This document shows positions 50,109 to 57,857 of a stretch of 64,000 bases of DNA, in pieces (positions within the stretch are counted from its first letter, which is position 1; every line of letters starts with the position of its first letter). This stretch comes from Enterovirga aerilata (GTDB taxonomy: Bacteria > Pseudomonadota > Alphaproteobacteria > Rhizobiales > Beijerinckiaceae): positions 62,001-126,000 of the forward strand of contig NZ_JABEPP010000007.1 of NCBI RefSeq assembly GCF_013044135.1, read 5' to 3'. Below the pieces are notes generated by a model. The model saw only the letters and a program-made list of their open reading frames with translations. It was not told the DNA's origin and searched no databases. The translations under genes and the position numbers were made by a program.

Positions 50109-50641
50109 TCGGCTGGACGGATACCGCCGCCGATAGCGCGGCCGCCATGTGGCGCGAGGGCAAGTCGGCGAGCGAGATCGCCGCAGCGCTCAACCGGGCT
50201 TTCTCGGATAGAGACTACACACGCGGCAGCGTGCTTGGGAAGTTGGACAGGCTCGGGCTTGTCGGTGGCGGTCGACCGACCCGGCATGCGCGCAAGCTGC
50301 CGGTAAAGGCCGGTCCGGTTGCGGCATCCGTGGGGCTCTTGGGGCCAGTGGCAGCGAGGCTCGCGGCGGTCCCGGCGGTCCCGAGCGCGCCAGTCATCTC
50401 CGCCGAGCAGCGCAAGACCGCCTTCGTCGACCGCCCCGGCTCCATCTCCTGGGACGACCTCCGCTCCGGAGACAAGCGCTGCCGCTGGCCCCTCACGGCC
50501 GATGACGGATCCACCCGGTACTGCGGGAATGATGTCGCCGGCTTGACGTACAGTTTCTGCTGCTACCACCGCGCCCTCGCGTTCGGTCGCGGCGCGCCTT
50601 CGGAGCGGTTCGCTCATCAGGTGTCGGGAGCGGCGGCGTGA
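50105..50641 (+). CDS. gcrA: GcrA family cell-cycle regulator
   Basis: This 178-residue protein has the GcrA N-terminal helix-turn-helix (MWREGKSASEIAAALNRAF, then RGSVLGKLDRLGL), a variable linker and the C-terminal sigma-70-interaction domain with CRWPLTADDGSTRYCGND and SFCCYHRALAF. GcrA proteins bind sigma-70 holoenzyme and activate promoters carrying methylated GANTC sites. A phage copy could redirect host cell-cycle transcription or drive phage promoters. It is ATGA-coupled to the CtrA-type gene. Confidence 0.9.
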   Translation: MIGWTDTAADSAAAMWREGKSASEIAAALNRAFSDRDYTRGSVLGKLDRLGLVGGGRPTRHARKLPVKAGPVAASVGLLGPVAARLAAVPAVPSAPVISAEQRKTAFVDRPGSISWDDLRSGDKRCRWPLTADDGSTRYCGNDVAGLTYSFCCYHRALAFGRGAPSERFAHQVSGAAA

Positions 50642-52038
50642 GCGGCTATCTCGAATTCCTGCAGCGCAAACGCGTCGTCGATCTGCCGACAGGGCTGGCG
50701 ACCATCCCCGAATTGTCGGTCGCGCTCTTTCCGTTTCAGTGGGATATCGTGGCCTGGGCGCTTCGTCGGGGCAGGGCGGCTCTCTTCGCGGGAACCGGCC
50801 TCGGCAAGACGCTGATGCAGCTGTCCTGGGCTGATGCCGTCGAGCGTCATACCGGCCGGCCCGTCCTCATCCTGACCCCGCTCGCGGTCGCACAGCAGAC
50901 CGTGCAAGAGGCCGCGCGGTTCGGGATCCACGGCGTGGCCTACGCTCGATCGCAGGACGATGCCGCCAGCCGCATCGTCGTTACGAACTACGATCGGTTC
51001 GACCTGTTCGACATCGAAGCCTTCGGTGCGATCGTCCTGGACGAGTCGAGCATAATCAAGGCGCACGCCAGCAAGACGCGCGCGACGCTGATCGAAGCGT
51101 GTCGGACCATCCCGTTCAAGCTCGCATGCACAGCAACGCCGGCCCCGAACGACTGGGTCGAGCTCGGAAACCACGCCGAGTTTCTGGGCGTGTGTTCCGA
51201 GAAGGAAATGCTCGCGACCTATTTCGTCCATGATGGGTCGGTTCGGGCGCATGGCGACTCGGAATGGAGGCTGAAGAGCCACGCCACCAAGGCATTCTGG
51301 GAATGGGTCGCGTCCTGGGCGGTGATGATCCGCTCGCCGGCCGATCTCGGCTACGACGAGTCGAGATACGAGCTCCCACCGCTCCGGAAGCATCAGGTCA
51401 CGGTCCCAGCCGACTACGTCCCGACCAGCACGTCTCTTTTCCCGATCGAGGCCCACACGATGCAGGAACGCATCGCCGCGCGCCGCGACACCGTGCGGGC
51501 AAGGGCTGAGGCCGCCGCCAGGATCGTCAACGCCCAACCTGACCGCCCCTGGCTCGTCTGGTGCAACCTGAACGCTGAAGCCGACGCGCTCGCAGAGCTC
51601 ATTCCTGACGCGGTCGAGGTTCGCGGACCTGACGCACCAGAGGTCAAGGCCGAACGCCTTCTCGGCTTCGCCGCGGGCAAGTACCGCATCCTGATCACCA
51701 AGCCGTCTGTCGCCGGATGGGGGATGAACTGGCAGCACTGCGCCGACATGGTCTTCGTCGGCCTGACGGACAGTTTCGAGCAGGTATTCCAGGCCATCCG
51801 CCGCTGCTGGCGCTTCGGCCAGGCTCAGCCCGTCAACGTCTACATGATCGCATCCGAGATCGAGGGCGCCGTCGTCGCGAACCTCGACGCGAAGGAGCGA
51901 GCCTTCGAGCAGATGAGCGCCGCGATGGCACTCGAGATGCGCGACCTGAACAAGCGCGCTCTCAATCCCACCTTTGCCCGTCCCGAACCGACCCGATTCA
52001 CGAAGCCGATGGAGATCCCCGCATGGCTGGCAGCCTGA
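50638..52038 (+). CDS. SNF2/DEAD-type DNA helicase
   Basis: This 466-residue superfamily 2 helicase has Walker A AGTGLGKT (51-58), motif II AIVLDESSII (DESS variant), TATPAPND motif III, LVWCNLNAEADAL, and motif VI QAIRRCWRFGQAQPVNVY, which is typical of SNF2-like phage helicases. It starts at a GTG overlapping the gcrA stop and overlaps the methyltransferase start by 16 bp. Such helicase-methyltransferase pairs are seen in phages; the role may be replication, DNA modification or anti-restriction. Confidence 0.88.
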   Translation: MSGYLEFLQRKRVVDLPTGLATIPELSVALFPFQWDIVAWALRRGRAALFAGTGLGKTLMQLSWADAVERHTGRPVLILTPLAVAQQTVQEAARFGIHGVAYARSQDDAASRIVVTNYDRFDLFDIEAFGAIVLDESSIIKAHASKTRATLIEACRTIPFKLACTATPAPNDWVELGNHAEFLGVCSEKEMLATYFVHDGSVRAHGDSEWRLKSHATKAFWEWVASWAVMIRSPADLGYDESRYELPPLRKHQVTVPADYVPTSTSLFPIEAHTMQERIAARRDTVRARAEAAARIVNAQPDRPWLVWCNLNAEADALAELIPDAVEVRGPDAPEVKAERLLGFAAGKYRILITKPSVAGWGMNWQHCADMVFVGLTDSFEQVFQAIRRCWRFGQAQPVNVYMIASEIEGAVVANLDAKERAFEQMSAAMALEMRDLNKRALNPTFARPEPTRFTKPMEIPAWLAA

Positions 52039-52991
52039 ACGTCGCGGACCAAGCGAGCGGCGAGCGCTGGCACCTGTACTGCGGTGACTGCGTCGAGGTT
52101 GCGGCCGGGCTGCCGGACAACTCGCTCCACTACACGATCTTCTCACCCCCGTTCGAGAGCCTCTACACGTTCTCGGACGATCCTCGCGACCTGTCGAATT
52201 GCCGGGACAGCGAGACATTCTGGGAACACTTCCGCTTCCTGATCGCCGAGCTGCACCGGGCCACGATGCCGGGCCGGCTCGTCTCGATCCACTGCATGCA
52301 ACTCCCGACCAGCAAGCTCCGGGACGGATTTATCGGTCTCCGGGACTTCCGCGGAGAGATCATCCGCGCATTCCAGGCGGCGGGCTTCATCTACCATTCC
52401 GAGGTCTGCATCCGGAAAGACCCTGTCTCCGCCATGCAGCGCACGAAGGCCATTGGTCTCCTGCACAAGCAGATCGTTAAGGACTCGACGCTCTCCCGCA
52501 TGGCGGTCGCGGACTACGTCGTCTCGATGCGCAAGCCGGGCGACAACCCGGAGCCGGTCTCGGGCGCCTTCGATGCGTACTACGGCACAGACGCCGTCGA
52601 GCCGCGGGCCCCGATCGACGAACACAAGGGCCACGTCGCGAGCAGCTACAGCGTCCAGGTCTGGCAGCGCTACGCCGAGCCGGTATGGATGGACATCGCC
52701 CAGTCCGATGTCCTCTCGCACAAGATGGCCCGGGAGGAAGACGACGAGCGGCATATCTCGCCGCTGCAGCTCACCGTCATCCGTCGCTGCGTCGATCTCT
52801 GGTCGAACCCGGGCGATACGGTCTTCAGTCCGTTCGCCGGCATCGGATCGGAGCTCTACGTCGCCGTCGAAATGGGCCGCCGCGGTCTCGGCGTCGAGCT
52901 GAAGCCATCCTATTTCGCCCAGGCGGTCCGCAACCTGCGCGCCGTCGCCGTCGAGCGGGCCGGCGACCTATTCATGCAGGCCGCCGAATGA
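52023..52991 (+). CDS. DNA methyltransferase (N6-adenine/N4-cytosine type, beta class)
   Basis: This 322-residue enzyme has the catalytic motif IV as SPPF (41-44) in place of DPPY. The AdoMet-binding motif near the C-terminus is GDTVFSPFAGIGSELYVAVEMGRRGLGVELK, so the order is IV before I (beta class). SPPF/SPPY points to N4-cytosine or N6-adenine methylation; the target sequence cannot be read. No restriction gene is adjacent, so it is an orphan, possibly protecting phage DNA or altering host promoter methylation. Confidence 0.85.
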   Translation: MAGSLNVADQASGERWHLYCGDCVEVAAGLPDNSLHYTIFSPPFESLYTFSDDPRDLSNCRDSETFWEHFRFLIAELHRATMPGRLVSIHCMQLPTSKLRDGFIGLRDFRGEIIRAFQAAGFIYHSEVCIRKDPVSAMQRTKAIGLLHKQIVKDSTLSRMAVADYVVSMRKPGDNPEPVSGAFDAYYGTDAVEPRAPIDEHKGHVASSYSVQVWQRYAEPVWMDIAQSDVLSHKMAREEDDERHISPLQLTVIRRCVDLWSNPGDTVFSPFAGIGSELYVAVEMGRRGLGVELKPSYFAQAVRNLRAVAVERAGDLFMQAAE

Positions 52992-53299
52992 CCCGCTCCC
53001 GCCTTCCCCAACGCCGTATCTGCGAGCGGTTCGACATGACCCGGGGCAACATCGGCTACGCGGTCACGGTCGGGTTCGACGGATCGAGCCCGCGTGAGAT
53101 CTTCGTGTCCACGCACCGCAACACGGGCGAGATGACCGCCCTGGCCCGTGACGCCGCGATCCTCGCATCGCTCGCGCTCCAGTACGGCTGCCCGCTCCAC
53201 GTCATGCAGGCGGCTCTCACGCGCGAGTCGGACGGTACGGCCGCAGGCCTCGCCGGCGCCGTCATCGATCAGATCATCGAGCGGGGTATTGCGGCATGA
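52988..53299 (+). CDS. TSCPD-domain protein
   Basis: This 103-residue protein (ICERFDMTRGNIGYAVTVGFDGSSPREIFVSTHRNTGEMTALARDAAILASLALQYGCPL) resembles the TSCPD domain found at the C-terminus of class II ribonucleotide reductases (REIF, ASLALQYG). It has no catalytic reductase domain. It is ATGA-coupled to its neighbours in the early operon. It may influence nucleotide metabolism or be a structural relic of a reductase. Confidence 0.65.
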   Translation: MTRSRLPQRRICERFDMTRGNIGYAVTVGFDGSSPREIFVSTHRNTGEMTALARDAAILASLALQYGCPLHVMQAALTRESDGTAAGLAGAVIDQIIERGIAA

Positions 53300-53541
53300 G
53301 GCACTATCTCGAATCCGATCTCCGCCTGGATCTGAGGATCGACGAGTTGTTCCGAGGCTCTGCACACTGCAAGCCTCTCGATACGGATGAGATCGCGATC
53401 CGCCTGAACCTCACGCAGGCGGAGGTCGCAAATCGTCTTGCCAGACACCGGGATAGGCTCGCGGCCGAGAAGGGGCACCCGAGGCCGACGCCGCACTACC
53501 GCCCGCGAGACGACGAGCGCGCGGAGGTGAACACGCCATGA
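53296..53541 (+). CDS. Small hypothetical phage protein
   Basis: This 81-residue protein (MRHYLESDLRLDLRIDELFRG) contains a helix-turn-helix-like LDTDEIAIRLNLTQAEVANRLARHRDRLA followed by a disordered, charged tail. It overlaps both neighbours by ATGA. It may be a small DNA-binding regulator. No family recognised. Confidence 0.55.
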   Translation: MRHYLESDLRLDLRIDELFRGSAHCKPLDTDEIAIRLNLTQAEVANRLARHRDRLAAEKGHPRPTPHYRPRDDERAEVNTP

Positions 53542-54041
53542 AGCCGATCATCCTAGTCGCATTCGATCCGGGTCTGACTGGCGCGTTCGCCTTCTACAAT
53601 CCGGATGCGCCCGACCGGGTCACGGTCCACGACATGCCTGTTGTCGACAAGCAGGTGGACCCCGCCGCAATTGCGCGGCGCCTGAAGGAGGCCGGGCCGA
53701 GCATCGCCGTGGTCGAGCGAGTCGCCTCGCGACCGGGCCAGGGCGTGGCGTCCATGTTCAAGTTCGGCTGCGGGTACGGGATGGTTCAGGGCGTCGTCGC
53801 TGCGCTCCAGATCCCCGTGGTGCTCGTCACGCCTCAGGCTTGGAAGAAGTATCACCGCATCGCGGGCAGCGGGCCTGACGCCAAAGAGGCTGCGCGAGCG
53901 CTCGCAATCAAGCTCTGGCCGGCATCGGCAGCATTCGAGCGGAAGAAGGATGCGGGAAGGGCGGAAGCCGCTCTCCTGGCCCGCTACGCAGCCGAGACAC
54001 TCGGTTCGCATCAGGTCGGCAACGTCGTGAGGGCTGCATGA
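53538..54041 (+). CDS. RuvC-like Holliday junction resolvase
   Basis: This 167-residue RNase H-fold nuclease has the first catalytic Asp in LVAFDPGLTGAFAF, a Glu in IAVVERVASRPGQG, and a C-terminal acidic cluster in KKDAGRAEAALLARYA. The MFKFGCGYGMVQGVVAAL and VTPQAWKKYHRI segments are typical of phage RuvC relatives. It likely resolves recombination or replication junctions before packaging. ATGA-coupled at both ends. Confidence 0.85.
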   Translation: MKPIILVAFDPGLTGAFAFYNPDAPDRVTVHDMPVVDKQVDPAAIARRLKEAGPSIAVVERVASRPGQGVASMFKFGCGYGMVQGVVAALQIPVVLVTPQAWKKYHRIAGSGPDAKEAARALAIKLWPASAAFERKKDAGRAEAALLARYAAETLGSHQVGNVVRAA

Positions 54042-54265
54042 GCGTGACACCCTCAGACGAGGAGATCGAAGCGGCATTCGCCGCATACCGCAGTGCTGCA
54101 CGCCGTGCCCAGACCAGCCTGAGCGTCGACGATGGAGTCGCTGCTGGCAAGGCATGGGCGGCGTTCCTGTCACTATTCACGCGTCGGCCGCTGCCGGCTG
54201 AGGTCGTGAACTTCCCAGTTCGCCATAGCCCACCCGCGTCGCACCGGTCCGGAGGACCAAACTGA
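54038..54265 (+). CDS. Small hypothetical phage protein
   Basis: This 75-residue protein (MSVTPSDEEIEAAFAAYRSAARRAQTSLSVDDGVAAGKAWAAFLSLF) is helical with a disordered C-terminus. It overlaps the resolvase end by ATGA and shares one base with the next start (TGATG). No domain recognised. Confidence 0.5.
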   Translation: MSVTPSDEEIEAAFAAYRSAARRAQTSLSVDDGVAAGKAWAAFLSLFTRRPLPAEVVNFPVRHSPPASHRSGGPN

Positions 54266-55068
54266 TGGCCCGTATTCGCAGCCTCCACCCCGGCCAATGG
54301 ACCGACGAGAGCTTCGTGTCCTGTTCTGCCATGGCGCGACTTCTCAGTCTCGCGCTTCGCAATCTGGCCGATGACCACGGCGTGTTCGAGTGGAAGCCGC
54401 TCGGCCTCAAGATGCAGATCTTCCCCGCCGACACGGTCGATTTGCCCGCACTGCTTTCAGAGCTCGTCTCATCCGACCAGATCCGCGAGTTCGAGGTTGA
54501 CGGCAAGCGGTACGGAGCCATCCGAAATTTCCGGAAGTGGCAGCGGCCGGAAAGCCCGAAATATCGCCATCCGCTCCCCGACGAGCTTCAAACTTACGTA
54601 GGTCTCTCGGAGATCGTTCGGCAACCTCTCGACGATAGGTCGCCGAATGGTAGCCGAAAGTCTCCGCAGAGGAAGGAGGAAGGAGGTAAGAGGAAGGAGG
54701 TAGAGTCACCTAGCTCTACCGTTGAGCTGAATCCTTCCGAATCTGAGCTTGATGACGCGGCGCGCGCCGATGGCGCGGCCGATCCTCCTCCTGATCCGGA
54801 TCGATATGCATTCGAGGCTGGGCCGATCAGGTTGAGCCGTCGCGACCTTGACCGCTGGCGAGACGCCTATCCGAACCTGAGCCTTGAGGCCGAGCTTCTG
54901 GGCCTCTCGCAATGGGCCGGAGAGCCGGCTCAGAAAAAGCGCTGGTTCCATGCCGTTCAGGGCGCTCTGGCGAAGCGGAACCGCGAGCAAGCCGCAGCTC
55001 TGGAGCGAGCGAGGGCGGAGGCCGAGTTCAAGGCCGCGTCACCACGACGATCACAGCTCTGGATCTGA
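54265..55068 (+). CDS. Phage replication-initiation-like protein
   Basis: This 267-residue protein has an N-terminal winged-helix-type domain characteristic of phage replication proteins (MARIRSLHPGQWTDESFVSCS, then LADDHGVFEWKPLGLKMQIFP, VDGKRYGAIRNFRKWQRPE). A disordered Glu/Ser-rich linker follows, then a C-terminal helical domain (LSRRDLDRWRDAYPNLSLEAELLGLSQW). Proteins like this load the replicative helicase or recognise the phage origin. It directly precedes the primase-helicase genes. Confidence 0.75.
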   Translation: MARIRSLHPGQWTDESFVSCSAMARLLSLALRNLADDHGVFEWKPLGLKMQIFPADTVDLPALLSELVSSDQIREFEVDGKRYGAIRNFRKWQRPESPKYRHPLPDELQTYVGLSEIVRQPLDDRSPNGSRKSPQRKEEGGKRKEVESPSSTVELNPSESELDDAARADGAADPPPDPDRYAFEAGPIRLSRRDLDRWRDAYPNLSLEAELLGLSQWAGEPAQKKRWFHAVQGALAKRNREQAAALERARAEAEFKAASPRRSQLWI

Positions 55069-55071
55069 GCG

Positions 55072-55407
55072 ATGCGCGATGCGGCCGAAATCCTTCGCGA
55101 GCTCGGGATCGAGGCGAGGTCGACCAGCCCAGGCCGGTTCTACGCGCTCTGCCCGAAATGCTCGGCGAGCCGGAAGCATCCCGGGAACCGGCGGAAGAAG
55201 TGTCTGGGGGTGACGATCGACGATGGTGGTGTGCGTTTCGGCTGCAACAACTGCGACTGGCGAGGAGGCCGGTTCTTTGACGATCAATCCAAAGGCCGCG
55301 GCATGGCTCGAAACCCGGGCGATCGATCTCGAAACCGCCCTTCGTATGGGGATCTACAGCGCTCGGCGCGTGGAGGCTGGCGAGCCCGTCCAGGATGCGC
55401 GCGGTGA
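55072..55407 (+). CDS. Primase zinc-ribbon (CHC2-like) protein
   Basis: The first 65 or so residues (MRDAAEILRELGIEARSTSPGRFYALCPKCSASRK, then CLGVTIDDGGVRFGCNNCDWRGG) form a primase zinc ribbon with C27, C30, C58 and C61. After about 55270 the frame runs into the next gene and is rich in Arg/Gly/Pro, as expected of an overlapped tail. In T7-type proteins this ribbon is fused to the TOPRIM-helicase; here it lies in a different frame. It starts 3 bp after the initiator-like gene. Confidence 0.7.
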   Translation: MRDAAEILRELGIEARSTSPGRFYALCPKCSASRKHPGNRRKKCLGVTIDDGGVRFGCNNCDWRGGRFFDDQSKGRGMARNPGDRSRNRPSYGDLQRSARGGWRARPGCAR

Positions 55408-56830
55408 CATCCTCGTCTTCCCCTACTTTGAGGGCGGGCAGGAGGTTAACGCCAAGTACCGGGCTGCCGGGAAGCGCTTCTGGCAGCGTGCCGGCGCGCG
55501 CAAGACGTTCTTCAACGCGGATGTTCTTGACGACCCAGCACTTGAAGCTGGCCAGTACGCCGCGGTCATCACGGAAGGCGAGATGGACACCCTCGCCGTA
55601 ATCCAGGCCGGCTATCCATTTGCGGTCTCCGTGCCGGACGGCGCGCCTCCGGCTCGAGACGATCAGGGCAACCTCATCGCCGTGCCGGACGATGCGAACG
55701 ACATCGTGCCGGAGCAGGATGACAAGTACCGCTACGTCGCGAACAACTGGAACCGGCTCTCCCGGATCAAGCGCTTCGTGTTGGCGACTGATGGCGACGA
55801 GGCCGGCCAGCGCCTTTCGCTGGAGCTCGCCCGCCGGCTCGGACGGTCCCGGTGCTCGTTCATCACCTATCCGCCCGAGCCGAAAGTTGCTGATCCGAAG
55901 ACGGGCGAGGTCCGGCCGTGCAAAGACCTTGACGAGGTCCTGATCCATTTCGGGCAGGCCGCAGTCCTGGACTGCATCACGCGGGCGAAACCGTTCCCTG
56001 TCCGTGGCCTATATCGGCTATCGGAGTTCCCCGATCTTCCGCCGATCGCGACCCTCACGACGGGCTTCCCGCGCCTCAATCCGAGCCCGGATCGGAAGGA
56101 ACCGCACCTGACGCTTTACCGCGGTGCCTTCGTCGTCGTGTCGGGCTTGCCGGGTAGCGGCAAGACGGCCTGGACGATGCAGCTCGCCTTCAACATGGCT
56201 CGGCTGCACGGCTGGAGGATCGTCGTCGCGTCGTTCGAAATGCACGTGGCGCCGACGCTGCGGGACATGCTGCAAGCGTTCTTCATCTGGAAGCCCCGGC
56301 GGGAATGGACCTCGACGGAGGTGCGGGTCGCGCGAGAATTCATCGAGGCGCATTTCGCCTTCATCGCGCTCGACCCGCGGGACGATGAGACAGAGGCCGA
56401 TGTCGATTGGGTGCTCGATCGCGCGTCGGATTCAGTCATCAGGAACGGGTCCGATATGCTGATCGTCGACCCTTGGAACGAGGTCGAGCACAAACGCCGG
56501 CCGGGCGAGAACGTTGCCGATTACACGAACAGCGCGATCCGCAAGTTCAAGCGGTTCGCCAGATCCTACGATGTTTGCACGATGGTCGTGGCGCACCCGA
56601 CCAAGGCCGCAGCTCTCTCGGCAAAGAACGGCGATCCGGTCTCGCTTTACGACATCTCAGATGGAGCAACTTGGGCGAACAAGGCCGAGCTGGGCGTGAT
56701 CGTCCACCGCAAGAGCCCGGCCGATCTGATCACGGAGATCGGCATCAAGAAGGTCAAGTTCAGAGGGACGGGCCGCGTCGGTGAAGTCTACCTGAACTAC
56801 GCCGAAGACATTGAGGCTTTCGTCGACTGA
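55277..56830 (+). CDS. Primase-helicase (TOPRIM plus DnaB-type ATPase)
   Basis: This 517-residue protein has TOPRIM Glu100 in VITEGEMDTLA and DGD in FVLATDGDEAGQ (172-174). A RecA/DnaB-fold ATPase follows with Walker A SGLPGSGKT (289-297), Walker B MLIVDPWNEVEH and a MVVAHPTK sensor. It is the bifunctional replicative engine of the phage. I set the start at TTG 55277 because GAGGAGG lies at 55262-55268 with ideal spacing. The upstream ATG at 55223 would only add a shadow of the zinc ribbon. Confidence 0.88.
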   Translation: MTINPKAAAWLETRAIDLETALRMGIYSARRVEAGEPVQDARGDILVFPYFEGGQEVNAKYRAAGKRFWQRAGARKTFFNADVLDDPALEAGQYAAVITEGEMDTLAVIQAGYPFAVSVPDGAPPARDDQGNLIAVPDDANDIVPEQDDKYRYVANNWNRLSRIKRFVLATDGDEAGQRLSLELARRLGRSRCSFITYPPEPKVADPKTGEVRPCKDLDEVLIHFGQAAVLDCITRAKPFPVRGLYRLSEFPDLPPIATLTTGFPRLNPSPDRKEPHLTLYRGAFVVVSGLPGSGKTAWTMQLAFNMARLHGWRIVVASFEMHVAPTLRDMLQAFFIWKPRREWTSTEVRVAREFIEAHFAFIALDPRDDETEADVDWVLDRASDSVIRNGSDMLIVDPWNEVEHKRRPGENVADYTNSAIRKFKRFARSYDVCTMVVAHPTKAAALSAKNGDPVSLYDISDGATWANKAELGVIVHRKSPADLITEIGIKKVKFRGTGRVGEVYLNYAEDIEAFVD

Positions 56831-56846
56831 TCCGAGGAGGCAGAGA

Positions 56847-57581
56847 GTGACGCGGAAACAGCTTGAGCGCCGCAAGGAAAAACGCAGGCGGCAGGCGGAA
56901 GCCAGGGCGATGGAAGCTGCGGCTGCCGCTGCCGCACGGCGGGCGGCACGGCGGGCGCGGGTGAGGCCGCGCCGGTTCTTCGCGCCTCAGGGCCGGTACT
57001 GGATCATGGTGCGGGCCATGCCGGCGAAGGCGCTGAAGGCTGCGTCCGAGCTCCGGGCGCTCAACCTCCCATTCTTCGAGGCGCGAGCCGCCACGACCTT
57101 CGTGACCGCCCGCGGCCAGCAGCGGACGGCCGACGTGGCCATCCTTCGGCAGACGCTCTTCGTCGGCATGGGATCGCTCGCCGACTACCTCGCACTGGAA
57201 CGGTGCGCCTGGCTCGCTTCCGTCCTCTCGCCCCTCGACGAGCGAGGTTTCGGCTGGATCGATCCTCGGGCTTTCCGTCACGCATGGCACGCCGCCATCT
57301 TCGACCGGCGCCCCGTCCCGGCCATCTCTCGCGCCGATATGCAGCGCTTCGCGGATCACGTCACCGGCCACCTGAAGGATGACGAGAAGTCCGCCGATGA
57401 TCTCCTGGCGCCGTTGTTTGCCACCGGCATCAACGTCCGGGTGAAGGCGGGGAAGTTCGCCAGCTTCGCCGGGACGGTGGAAGGATATAACCCGAAGGCG
57501 GAGAGCTACTCTGTTGCGGTCAACATCTTCGGGCGCAAGGAGGATGTGGAAATCCCCGAAGAAGCTCTAGAAGCCGCTTGA
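56847..57581 (+). CDS. NusG/RfaH-like transcription antiterminator
   Basis: This 244-residue protein has a strongly basic N-terminal helix (about 45 residues), then an NGN-type domain (RYWIMVRAMPAKALKAASELRALNLPFFEARA, then ADVAILRQTLFVGM) and a C-terminal KOW domain (INVRVKAGKFASFAGTVEGYNPKAESYSVAVNIFGRKEDVEI). GTG 56847 follows GAGGAGG. It is the last gene before the tRNA and late operon, the place for a factor that lets RNA polymerase read through into structural genes. Confidence 0.8.
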   Translation: MTRKQLERRKEKRRRQAEARAMEAAAAAAARRAARRARVRPRRFFAPQGRYWIMVRAMPAKALKAASELRALNLPFFEARAATTFVTARGQQRTADVAILRQTLFVGMGSLADYLALERCAWLASVLSPLDERGFGWIDPRAFRHAWHAAIFDRRPVPAISRADMQRFADHVTGHLKDDEKSADDLLAPLFATGINVRVKAGKFASFAGTVEGYNPKAESYSVAVNIFGRKEDVEIPEEALEAA

Positions 57582-57782
57582 CCTACGCGCGTGATGCGTC
57601 ATCTGTCAGGTCAGGACAAATCGGACTCGGCGGCTTGGGTTCGCCCGACCGCAGAGGCGCTCCGAATGCGGAGCAGCAGCGAGGACCGGCATATAGCCGG
57701 CGCTTCCCGACCTCCGGCTGACCTACAAAGTCAGCGCAAGGATTTCTGCGCCCTGAGCTACAGCCTGGGGCGGCACGAGATC

Positions 57783-57857
57783 GCCCGGCTAGCTCAGGGG
57801 TAGAGCGGCTGTTTTGTAAACAGCGGGTCGCGGGTTCAAATCCTGCGCTGGGCTCCA
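57783..57857 (+). tRNA. tRNA-Thr(UGU), phage-encoded
   Basis: A full cloverleaf is visible: acceptor GCCCGGC/GCTGGGC (one G-U pair), D-stem GCTC/GAGC (57792-57806), anticodon stem GCTGT/ACAGC with loop TTTGTAA (anticodon TGT, 57815-57817) and T-arm GCGGG/CCTGC with loop TTCAAAT. The discriminator is T57854 and an encoded CCA occupies 57855-57857. It reads ACA codons, which are rare in this GC-rich DNA. G1-C72, C2-G71, G35 and U36 fit threonine identity; U73 is unusual. Confidence 0.9.

Noticed and set aside
57661-57780. tRNA-like element on the minus strand just before the tRNA (loop TTTGTAG on stem GCTGAC/GTCAGC, with TAGCTCAG)
   Set aside because: The anticodon-like hairpin and the TAGCTCAG string are present, but no T-arm or matching acceptor stem can be drawn, so it is not a functional tRNA.
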